This document shows, in pieces, positions 54,840 through 64,000 of a DNA stretch of 64,000 nt. This stretch comes from Puccinia triticina (lineage: Eukaryota > Basidiomycota > Pucciniomycetes > Pucciniales > Pucciniaceae): positions 3,369,001 through 3,433,000 of the forward strand of contig NC_070563.1 of assembly GCF_026914185.1 (NCBI RefSeq), in the 5' to 3' direction. Position numbers and translations under genes: made by a program. The notes beneath the pieces were generated by a model that worked only from the letters and a program-made list of their open reading frames with translations, searched no databases and was not told the origin of the DNA. Each line of letters starts with the position of its first letter. Within the stretch, counting starts at the first letter, position 1.

Positions 54840-56282
54840 CACCAGGGAAGCTTTGGGGGCACTCCCCAGGGAGTGCCACAGCTGAATTTGGGGTTAGTTT
54901 TTTGTCTGAACTGGGGCAGAAGTACTTAGAATGTGATGGTTAATTGTTAAATTACTGGGCAAGAACTATAGAACAATCCAATTTGGAGTGATATTTAACC
55001 GTTGGATGTGAACTATCATTCAAGTCTGTTGAATTCATCTTGAAGTCTGGTTCATGTCAATCCTAACTCAAGTTCTACATTTCAAAATCAGGTAGCTCTT
55101 GCTTATCCATTTTTTTTTACATTGGGGTGAACTGCCTTCATCAAACATATATCACACCTGAAATGCAACTGCCTAGATTTGGATTCAGAAAATATCAGAA
55201 GTGCAAAACATTTCAATATTTGCACAAGAGCAGTAGAACTGTATTTTGGCTGGGTACACAAGGGAGACACAGTTCATAAATCAATCAGCTTCAAATGCCC
55301 CTCTGTTCTAAAAAATGTGTGATTGGTTTGTGATTTATCACCCTATTGCACGGGATACAATAGGGTGACAAATCATATTCCATCAGGGAAGTTACACTAA
55401 TTTTTTCCTTAAATTTTACCCTCATTTACTTGGCAGAAGTCCCCCTCTGGTATGAAAAGTGCCTGATTTGTCACCCAATTGTACGCGCATACAATAGGGT
55501 GACAAATCACAAACTTCTCAGACCAGAGGGGAATTTTTGCCCAGTAAATCAGGTTGACATGGTTTGGAAAACAATTCATCTGGACATCTCCCTCTGGTCT
55601 GAAAAGTGTGTGGTTTGTCACCCTAGTACAATGGATTGACAAATCACACACAAGTCACACATTTCTCAGACCAGAGGGACATTTCCTGCTGATTTTTTTC
55701 CAAACCATGTCACCCTCATTCAATTGGCAAAAAATCAACTTTGGTCTGAAAAGTGTGTGATTTGTCACCCTATTATACGCGTGTACAATATGGTGACAAA
55801 TCAGAATTTTTCCATACCAGAGGGGGATTTCTGCTGAGTAAATGAGGGTAAAATTTAAGAAATATTTAGCTGTAACTGCCCTGATGGACTACTATTTGTC
55901 ACCCTATTGTCCAAGCGTACGATAGGGTGACAAATCACAAACCAATCACATTCTGTTAAGGCCACAGCAATGGGTACAGGATGATGCAATGGTTCCAAGA
56001 CTATTCAGATTCAGATTGACTTCACCCTTGGGTACAAACAATGTGTGAGTGGTGCTTTGCACTTTAGTTAAACTTTGGTTGCAGACAATTTGTGGTCTGT
56101 GGTCCAGTTTAGTTACTACTGAGTTACAGAAGAGTTCCAGCTGAGTTATGGATACTTCATATATACTTGCATATCATTTCATGTTTGATTACACATATGA
56201 TGTAGTAGACATTGTGCTGAGTTATGAAAAAAAATTCAAGGTAAGGCACTCCCTGGGGAGTGCCCCCCAAGCATCCCTGGTG
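54840..56282. mobile_element. CACTA-like non-autonomous element with internal hairpin array
   Basis: 1,443 bp. The left end CACCAGGGAAGCTTTGGGGG continues to GAGTGCC; the right end is its reverse complement over 38 bp with two mismatches. CAA flanks both ends (54837-54839 and 56283-56285). Ends starting CAC and a 3-bp duplication are typical of CACTA/EnSpm elements; the assignment is inference. The terminal repeat itself contains a palindrome, GGCACTCCCCAGGGAGTGCC. No protein is encoded. Confidence 0.9.
55332..55936. repeat. Array of five hairpins inside the CACTA-like element
   Basis: Palindromes GATTTGTCACCCTATTG ... CAATAGGGTGACAAATC lie at 55332-55374, 55465-55508, 55612-55645, 55759-55802 and 55893-55936. 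The inner ones are extended by a second pair of arms (CCTCTGGTCTGAAAAGTGTG on the left, CTCAGACCAGAGG on the right), giving hairpins of about 85-95 bp. Centres are 134-152 bp apart. Confidence 0.9.
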
Positions 56283-57151
56283 CAAAGTAGTCATATTTGG
56301 GAAGTGATCATACTGTAGCTGCTACATTTGGGGGTTTTGTGGTCAGTAAAGGTACATAATGAAACTTTGGGGGCTTTTAAACATTTTGGTCACCATCTGG
56401 CAGAAGTATTCCTACGCTGGGATGAGTTATAGTGGCAGAAACACCAAGAAACTACCAAATTAGTGATATTTGGGAACTGATCAGACTGTAGCTGCTACAT
56501 TTGGGGTTTTTGTGGTCAGTGAAGGTACATAATGAAACTTTTGGGGCTTGTAAACATTTTGGTCACCATCTGGCAGAAGGATTCCCACCCTGTGATGAGA
56601 TATAGTGGTAGAAGCACCAATAAACTACCAAAGTAGTGACATTTGGAAACTGATCAGACTGTAGCTGCTACATTTGGGGGTTTTGTGGTCAGTAAAGGTA
56701 AATAATGAACCTTTGGGTGCTTGTAAACATTTTGGTCGCGATCTGGCAGAGGGATTCCCACGCTGGGATGAAATATAGTGGCAGAAACACCAAGAAACTG
56801 CCAAAGTAGTGATATTTGGGAACTGATCAGACTGTAGCTGCTGCATTTGGGGGTTTTGGGGTCATTAAAGGTACATAATGAATCTTTGGGGGCTTTTAAA
56901 CATTTTGGTAACCATATGGCAGAAGAATTCCCACGCTGGGATGAGATATAGTGGCAGAAACACCAAGAAACTACCAAAGTAGTGATATTTGGAAACTGAT
57001 CAGACTGTAGCTGCTACATTTGGGGTTTTTGTGTTCAGTAAAGGTACATAATGAAACTTTGGGGGCTTGTAAACATTTTGGTCGCCATCTGGCAGAAGGA
57101 TCCCCACGCTGGGATGAGATATAGTGGCAGAAACACCATGAAACTACCAAA

Positions 57152-58045
57152 GTTGGGTCAGCTTCAGGCTAGCTGACATCAGAAATTCCCTAGCCTAAGG
57201 TTTGTTAACCCGGAGTTAGCCCAGACCAATGTGATTGCCGGCCAGATTAAGTTCCCCAAAATTGACAACTTAACCCAACAAATGCAAATTCTCTCAGCCA
57301 ACTCTGGGATGTGAATGCTACGCAGCTGTCACACAAACAGGGCTGCTATGAGATCAGCACAATGGGTAACTAGAGCTGGTCTACTTTTGTTGTGTACAGG
57401 TTAAAAGAAAAGAAAAACTCTTAAAATTCCCTTTTGGACGCAGTGATACTCCCTCACTCCCTTTGAGAGTCTTCTTGGCTAGTTACGATACAATCAAAAA
57501 ATGAGTATGTATACATTTGATTTGATTTTGACATCATTGTATTTGTGCCACACAATTTGCTGCATGTTTCATTTCCCAAACAAGCAGCACATAATACGAA
57601 GATGCTCACTTAAATCGGTATTTCATACAGAAGCCCAGCAACGTCAGTGACAAGCTATAGGGAGTAAATGGTCTAAACTCTTAGATTTCTGAGTTTCTGT
57701 GTTGCAAAGATAAAAACAAGATAAGCCTCAAAAGAGTGTAACAATAAGAGTAAAGTAAAACAAAATATGTGCAAGAGACATGTTTTGTAGCTTAGTGGTG
57801 AATGGACAAAAAAAGCGGGGTTTAAGCTGAAGCAACCAGATGAGCAAAATTCAGAAGCTTATACGCTCATTGATGGTTGAAAAAAGGGTGTTTACCTTTA
57901 TTCAGGAGCTCGAGGAGACTGGTGTTGGTTATGGTAGACGATCATTTTCAAACTCAAGTCCAGTGAAGTGCTGATGAGATTCCACTCGTGATTTCGATGG
58001 TTATGAATGCAGTAAACTTAAGTCTATGTAGTTTGAGGGAATTAG
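57152..58045. other. 3' flank of the SUR7/PalI-like gene
   Basis: 57152-57282 begins GTTGGGTCAGCTT and ends AACTTAACCCAAC, a weak inverted repeat that could be a small MITE. The remainder is unique non-coding sequence and presumably includes the 3' UTR of the gene at 58046-59326. Confidence 0.4.
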
Positions 58046-59326
58046 CTAGCCCTTTCGTTCTTTTGTCGGTCGGGATCGGGTACTGCGACGTGGTTGCAGT
58101 GGTGGTGGGGGAGGTAAACCATCAGATGGGTTGATGTATGACAGACTAGCACTTCCCAGAGAGCCACTCTGAAACATAGAATATTGTGACTGAGTCTCCG
58201 TGTCTCTTTCATCGTCAGTTTGACTGGGGTGCTGATGGGGGGTTTTGATCTCTTCTAATTCGTAATCCACACTTTCTTCCTGAGAGACGTCATCGTCCTT
58301 CGGGCCCTTGCTAGCGGTGGGTTCTCTGGGTATTTCGGTTCCGTGTCTCGGCTCCAACGGTTGTTGGAACCACTCATCCCGACTAATCCCGTCATTTCCC
58401 AAGATAGGAGGCGGAAGACTGGGCATGGTTTCTGATTTGAAACTTATCCGGTTTTCATTTGCTCTACTTGAACGCCTGTGAACCTTGAAGAATTCCTGTC
58501 GGAAACTCATCCATAACAATCCGGCCCCGATGACTAGAAGGATACAAGCCGAAAGTGGGAAGAATGCACATCCTTGTAAACCTCCATATATTGGTATTGT
58601 CTTGGCAGACTCCGTCAGCCGTGTCTCCCTCGTCAGCCCGGTAAAAATAACCACACAGGCCAGGAATGTGCCGAATGCGAGAACGCTGGATGTGAGTGCG
58701 ACGATGGCGGCATGCTTCCATTGATAGTAATTCGGAGAGAATGAAAGTCCCAAGGAGACCAGACCAAGGACAGCGGCTGTTAAGAAGATTTGGCAGTAGG
58801 AAAATTCATACCGATAAAGTTAGAATCATTGAGAGATCAGAGCCTTTTGATTCACTTCAAGTCGACGGAGGTTGACTCACCAATCAACAACCAAAACAAA
58901 AATACTGTCTGGGTAGAGCTTAATTCTCCGGCCGCATCAGGTACAGTTGAAGACATGCTGAATGAATAGCCTGCTTTCGGTTTCGTGCATATCACCATAT
59001 AATCTGAATCCGGCCCTCCCTTCGACTTCTTCCCTCTCTTGACATCAGGGGCATTGTGATCGGAGATATCTTTATAAGAAGTACAAGCGCCCCAAAAGCC
59101 CGTTTTTACCTCAACTTTCAGGTTATCAATTTCAAAAACCGCTCTCCAAAATGACAAGCCTTTGATCACTGGTGTCGAGAGCAATGGTAAAAGCCTACGG
59201 ACAAAAAGATTGAATGTCAGTATTAAGGTTGAATTTATTGATTTCGGAAATAGGGAGTGCGTTGACGAACAGAAGTATGATCCCAAATAGCAGGCTGATA
59301 GATCCCATAAGTTTCAATCCATTCAT
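58046..59326 (-). CDS. SUR7/PalI (Rim9)-like four-transmembrane protein
   Basis: Exons (minus) 59326-59271, 59194-58881 and 58776-58046 join in phase to 366 codons. Introns: 76 bp (GTTCGT...CCGTAG, branch TACTGAC) and 104 bp (GTGAGT...AACAG, branch CTAAC). The architecture is that of the fungal SUR7/PalI family: TM1 in residues 1-25 (SISLLFGIILLLLPLL), an extracellular loop of about 90 residues with WRAVFEIDNLKVEVKTGFWG and two Cys, TM2 (FLFWLLIAAVLGLVSLGL), TM3 (VALTSSVLAFGTFLACVVI) and TM4 (FFPLSACILLVIGAGLLW), then a long acidic, proline-rich cytoplasmic tail ending in a basic cluster. Family members sit in plasma-membrane domains (Sur7) or sense ambient pH (PalI/Rim9); which applies here cannot be told. 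GC content is moderate, unlike the patatin/DnaJ island. Confidence 0.85.
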
Positions 59327-60077
59327 CACTTCACCTCTTCAGTATTAAATTATTGGGTAGAGTCGGTTATCTGACAGCTCCTTACATGCAATCGTGAGAC
59401 AGAAGAACCTGTTATGGAACGTGAGTTGCTAAATATTGAAGGAATTGGGTGATTTTTGTTTCTGAGCGCGAGAGAGTGGTTGAATGCTTTTGCTTAAACT
59501 TGAACCCAAGACTGCGAAATCGATAAGTAAAGTGTGAGTGGCCTAATGAACGAATGACATGCCTTCTCAAGAGATAGATTTAAATTTAATCAAGTTGGAA
59601 CAATAGGAAGACTCTCAAACGATGCGAGATAACTTGACTGGAGCGGAAAGGGAGAGACCGTATTAAGTTGGAGGGCGGGGTGGAGGGGGGATAACTGTTG
59701 GTGAAGAGCTTACTTCCAAATGTGATTTTTTAATTATCAGCAGAAGGGTCATCGATGTCCTTGGTACTGGTTTAAGTATTGAGAACGGTCCGCCACTCAG
59801 ACGGATGTTGATGAGCAATCTGGCTTCAGTGAGACAGAGCATCTTCCATTGAGCTTGTCAAGCGAAGGTATCAAACTGCTGGCATACCAAACCCCAAACG
59901 CATCCGAAGGCGCAGAACAGTCGAAACTGCTCGACGGAGGAGCTGGGGCAGTGAGCCCCAGGTTTGATCGTCTCCGGCCTGACAACAAGCTTCGTGGTCT
60001 TGATCCAAGTTCCAACCAGCAACTCGAAACACATCGCCGGTATCAACACTGGGAAGTTACGTTACCGGTAACAGGCT
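59327..60077. promoter_or_regulatory. Upstream region of the SUR7/PalI-like gene
   Basis: About 0.75 kb without protein-like frames. Purine-rich stretches lie at 59640-59700. Promoter role is inferred from position. A Mutator-like arm begins at its distal end. Confidence 0.35.
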
Positions 60078-60260
60078 ACCTAGCTTAGCTAAGTCCCTCC
60101 TCCTTGGGGGTAGATAAATATGTGGACCCCGCGACCCTCCGAGAATTAATAATTTTAGTGGGCAATTTTTTTGCCCTCGTTGGTCCTTGAATATTTTTTC
60201 CTCTAGTTTTCAGTTCCATGATGGCCCGTCTCACGTCCATAATCTCTGTACTATTTTTCC
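60078..60260. repeat. Single arm of the Mutator-like MITE family, with subterminal sequence
   Basis: CTAGCTTAGCTAAGTCCCTC, then ATGTGGACCCCGCG and GAGAATTAATAATTTTAGTG, corresponds to the left arm of the element at 29029, and similarity continues into its interior (CAATCATAGTTGTAA at about 60287 against CAATCATAGCTGTAA). The opposite arm was not found in the window. Confidence 0.55.
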
Positions 60261-62760
60261 ACATCTCCAACTCATCAGCTCACCGAGCAATCATAGTTGT
60301 AAGTTTCTGAGTCCAAGGAATATGTCGTGTTGATGAAGGCCAAAATACTGTCTTTGATGCCTCTGTGCTGTATTCACTGAGCAGTGGCCCATGAGTTCCC
60401 CAACCGGGTTATGAGCATGCTCATAACACGTTTGTATGAATCTGTGCAGATTCATAATGTAACCCATCACCCTTGGGAATAACATTGACCTTGTGTTGAG
60501 ATAAATAAGAGGGCACGCTTGCAAAGGCAAAAGACAGGTATCAAAAATTCTATCACATCCCAAGCTAGTGTTGTTAATTCCAAACTGAGCCATCATATTC
60601 CCTAGCTTCCTTATGTTACATCATCCAGAAATTATGATCATGCAAGAAACAGTCCCCAATGTTCCAGATACTGTCTGCACAGCTCCAATACTATCCACCA
60701 GGGCTCTTTTAGTTGCAATGAAGGATAAATGTGCCACAATTTGTGCCCTGATCAAAAAAACTGAACCTCACCCCCAAGTCATTCATTCACTGTTGCATTA
60801 TTTGAGCAAGGCAAATACAGCATGGTATGTAAGTGATACTTGTGGGGTACTGAAACAGGCTGGGACAACACCAAGGACTTGTTGCTAACAATCAGACAGC
60901 TGGCTTTTTGCCATGAAGAAAGGGGAGAACAGGGGAGAACTATGGGAGTAGTTCATCTTATCCCAGGTGTATATTTATCCCTCCCACAGATTTAGGAGTT
61001 GGTTGACTCATATTTAATGTTTTTCACAGGCAATTGAGATTGTTTCTGCACAAAATACCCCAAGTGGACTTAATAGCCTGGTTCACGTTGGGCTTTAACT
61101 AGCAAGATTTTAATTACAATCATGCGCGTCCAATGTCAGCTCTTGCTGAAAGTTGGACTCCCACGGCCATCTTTAAGCTCTTTAAGCTTACTTTTTTATT
61201 GATTAGCAACACCAATTTTAGTCAGGGGCATAATACGCCCCAACATGAACCGGGCTAATGCACCAAACGGCATGTACCACAATTCAACTGCGTTGTCAGA
61301 TTCCTTCTTTTCCATCAAAGAAAAAGAGACTTGCAGCAAAGCTCTAACAGATAGAATTCTGTTCCTTTACCAGCTACTTTGTGCAAAAATTCAGGGTCCT
61401 ATAAAACCTACCTTGGTGACTGAGAAGGCCTCAGATCCCAAACCTGATCCATTTGAGGATCTTTCAACAACAAAAGTGCAGCAGAACCTTCTGATGAGCT
61501 GGTGGAGTATGATGGGTCTGTCTTGAAGAAAAGAAAGGACCCCAAAACCAGGAAAGCTAACCACATTAAAACGGTATGTCTTTACACAATCAGTTTTGAG
61601 TAGATCCATACTTAATTGCAATGGGAATTGGGCATATGGTTTTTGTTTGAAAACAGATTGCTCAAAAAAAAATTTAAATGTTTGTGTTTGCTGGAAACCG
61701 CCAACAAAATCCCTTCCAAATGAGCAATTCTCTCCTATTTTTGGCTGGAGGTGTGACTGAGCGGGTCAGTGCATACCTAAAGTAAATAGGAATGAGCTCT
61801 TCTTGAAGGACCACCCATGCTGCCCTCAAGAGCCTTGGCAAGGAGGCAGAAATTCAGCCTGTCCTTGTATCTGGATTTGAGCTTTCCAGAAGCTAATTTC
61901 AAATCCAGATACAGGGACAAATCGGGCTTGGTTGCACCTCTCTTATGCTATGACAAACTTGATTTCCAGAAGAAGATCCATATTAAGTCAATTGGTCATA
62001 CAAGCCAAATGTTTCATGGTGCCTAGGGGTACATCTCCTCGATCCCCCCTAGCTTAATCCCTCAGAGGTCAAAGTTGAGGCATTAAACAATGCCTTACAT
62101 CTTGGTAAATGACTGAAAATTCAACCTGAAATGTTTACACCCACAAGAGAAAGCACCATTCACTTTGAAATCACTCTGAAATCACATATCACATGGGTAA
62201 TCCTGAAGTATCTTGACACCCCTGCCAATAAAAGAGTCAAGCTACCAAAAATTCCGCCAGAGGCAAATACCATCACACCTGATCAACCAAAAATCACCAT
62301 GCTGAAGCTCATGCTTGCTTCTGACAACTCTGCCTTTGGTTTTCAATGGTTTTATCTAGCAAAGTGGCCTAACCTCCAAGGACTTTTAATCATGCCTACA
62401 GATTATTGAGCATGACCTTGGATCATTTAAAAAAAATTTAGTCTTTTGAAGCTTACAAAACTGGCCTTGGGTGATCAGAATAGCTTAGAAGAAACCCTCT
62501 CCATCCCCGGCACGGCACACACCCTCTGGAACCTAGCTCAAGCCATCTATCTTGGATTGGGGCAATGAAAAACTGATGCTTGGCGGATACTCCATGGACT
62601 TGAGATTCCCACAGAGGAGCATGTGACCAAGAAAGATTTCAACTTGATGCTTTCTCATGTTGAAAAAATTCCCAAAGCAACCCTTGTCTATTGTGTCATG
62701 TGAGTCTATGATCAGGGAGTGACTCTTCACCTTGGGTTATATTGAACAAGTGAAAGGAAA
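60261..62760. other. Decayed transposon-like sequence, no intact gene
   Basis: Several short frames of some protein character lie on the plus strand (60613-60888, 61245-61526, 61817-62026, 62131-62409), in different frames and with stops between, suggesting the remains of a coding region. I recognise no domain. CTGGATTTGAG / CTCAAATCCAG words near 61870-61910 form a small inverted repeat. Confidence 0.3.
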
Positions 62761-62761
62761 G

Positions 62762-62885
62762 GTCCAAGTGAAGTGGGTGTTGAACCCACAACCTTGTGTA
62801 CTGTGAGAATCAGACTCACATACTCAGTATTCATGAGTAATGCTCTAATCATTGATCAAGCTAGTTCCACATTGCTATGTCGCAG
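62762..62885 (-). repeat. tRNA-derived SINE-like sequence
   Basis: The minus strand has a perfect T-arm GTGGGTTCAACACCCAC, an upstream stem TGTGAG/CTCACA around a seven-base loop, and a D-arm-like GATTAGAGCATTACTCATG. The last part resembles the D-arm half at 17650-17675. The acceptor stem does not pair, so it is not a working tRNA gene. Confidence 0.5.
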
Positions 62886-63419
62886 TTGAATATAGTAGAT
62901 GTATGCTGATTATAATGTGTGATGCTGCTTCCAATGGTGATTGGATATGTAAGCAATGATGTGTTAAGCAGTGCCAGTGATCAACACTTCAACAGTTTAG
63001 CAACATTCACATCTGATGATCTGATTTCTGTTTTTCTGGCTGGCCAGGCTTGTCAAGTTGTGTTAAACTGGGCCCACAAACCTTTTTCAGACAAACTCCT
63101 CAATGTATATAGTGAAACAATCCATGATTGGGTGGAGCTCACATACAACTGCTCCTGATCCAGTGAAGCCCTCCGGTCAGATCTATCCCAGAACTGCACT
63201 GGTCACAAGAACTTCTTGCTTCACATCTGTGACTTTGGAACCATTTAGGAGGCCAATTGGATCATGAAAGACAGGGATTACACACCAGGAAAAAAAAGTA
63301 GTCACTTGATGGCAAGTGACATGATGCAGCTTTGTTTTCAGCTCCAATGCTGCTCCTCCCCACCAGCACATCTAGCGCTCACATGAAAGGTTTCAGGATC
63401 AAAGCACTCAATGTGACAA

Positions 63420-63990
63420 AACCAGATGATGCTCAGCTTTGGCCCTGGCCCAGCTGATGCTCAGCTTTTACCCTTGCTCAGCTGATGCTCAGCTTTTGCC
63501 CTGGCCCAGCTGATGCTCAGCTTTGGCACTGGCTATTTGATGATCATCGTTGGCCCTGGCACAGCTGATGCTCAGCCTTGGCCCTGGCCCAGCTAATGCT
63601 CAGCCTTGGCCCTAGCCTAGCTGATTTTCAGCTCTGGTCCTGTCCAAGCTGATTCCCATCTTTCTCCCTGGCCTGGCTCAGCTGATACTCAGCAAGCTGA
63701 GCATCAGCTGGCCAGCTGGCCCAGGACTGGGTCAAAGCTGAGCATCAGCTGGGACAGGACTAGGAAAAGGCTGAGCAAGGACTGGTACAAAGCTGAGCAT
63801 CAGCTGCGCCAGGAATAGTACAAAGCTGAGCATCACCTGGGCAAGGACTGTTCAAAAGGCTTCATTCCAATTCTGAGAGTGAGCTGCGTGAAAAGGCTGA
63901 GTATGAGCTGATCAAAAAAGCTGAGTATGAGCTGGGTACCAAAGCTGAGTATCAGCTGGACAGAACTGAGGATCAGTTGGGCCCATCAAA
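63420..63990. repeat. GCTGATGCTCAGC minisatellite that reverses orientation
   Basis: From 63420 to about 63690 units read CAGCTGATGCTCAGCTTTGG followed by CCCTGGCC with a period near 30 bp. From about 63690 to the end they read as the reverse complement (AAAGCTGAGCATCAGCTGG followed by GCCAGGACTG). The core GCTGATGCTCAGC is itself nearly palindromic. Confidence 0.85.
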
Positions 63991-64000
63991 AACCAAACAG

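Larger units (their letters stand above)
54331..57151 (-). repeat. 173-bp satellite, eight units, reverse orientation, interrupted once
   Basis: The anchor (TCAGACTG-type word) falls at 54343, 54516, 54689, then after the insertion at 56308, 56481, 56654, 56827 and 57000. Every interval is 173 bp, and the interrupted one is also 173 bp when 1446 bp (element plus 3-bp duplication) are removed. The units are the reverse complement of those at 42716-43552. Confidence 0.96.

Noticed and set aside
57152..57282. Small MITE with GTTGGGT / ACCCAAC ends
   Set aside because: Only the outer seven to ten bases pair well and no target duplication is evident.
62762..62885. tRNA-Ser gene on the minus strand
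   Set aside because: T-arm and a seven-base loop are present, but the base before the triplet in the loop is not T and the acceptor ends do not pair.

Overview
This is a repeat-rich nuclear segment from a fungus, most likely a basidiomycete and plausibly a rust (Pucciniales). The inference rests on short introns (about 45-125 bp) with GT..AG ends and CTRAY branch points, a chromodomain Ty3/gypsy retrotransposon, a fungal CACTA/Plavaka-type transposase, two spliced genes for secreted proteins of unknown family, and an intron-containing SUR7/PalI-like membrane protein gene. The species cannot be named from sequence alone. No rRNA, intact tRNA or CRISPR is seen.

Layout. 0.7-8.4 kb holds a divergent pair of transposon-type genes: a broken transposase on the minus strand (685-5805), interrupted by a solo LTR and by an 848-bp insertion, and an unknown companion gene on the plus strand (6503-8364). 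8.4-14.9 kb is intergenic with minisatellites, a second solo LTR, a 1.5-kb inverted-repeat element and a Mutator-like MITE. 15.1-16.4 kb carries a secreted-protein gene, followed by tRNA-like (SINE-type) repeats. 20.3-28.3 kb is a GC-rich island with a five-exon patatin-fold gene that lacks its catalytic residues (minus) and a divergently transcribed class I DnaJ gene (plus) sharing a 0.5-kb promoter region. 29.0-30.9 kb holds three short inverted-repeat elements with clear target duplications. 31.2-32.6 kb encodes a second secreted protein. 33-43.5 kb is almost gene-free and includes a perfect 32-copy 10-bp array, a hAT-like MITE, a GCGCAGCG-rich block and a 173-bp satellite. 43.6-53.4 kb is a young, complete 9.8-kb chromovirus. 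54.3-57.2 kb is the same 173-bp satellite in the opposite orientation, interrupted by a 1.44-kb CACTA-like element. 58.0-59.3 kb is the SUR7/PalI-like gene. The remainder is transposon debris and a minisatellite.

How it fits together. Five host-type genes can be assembled by hand with consistent splice phases: two secreted proteins, the patatin-like protein, DnaJ, and SUR7/PalI. Everything else is mobile DNA at different ages. In three places removing an insertion together with one copy of its target duplication restores either a reading frame (two sites in the transposase) or an exact 173-bp satellite phase, so those insertion boundaries are well supported. The most unusual items are a non-autonomous element with an array of long hairpins, a Mutator-like MITE family with several copies in one window, a patatin that appears catalytically dead, and an additional open reading frame in the leader of the chromovirus.
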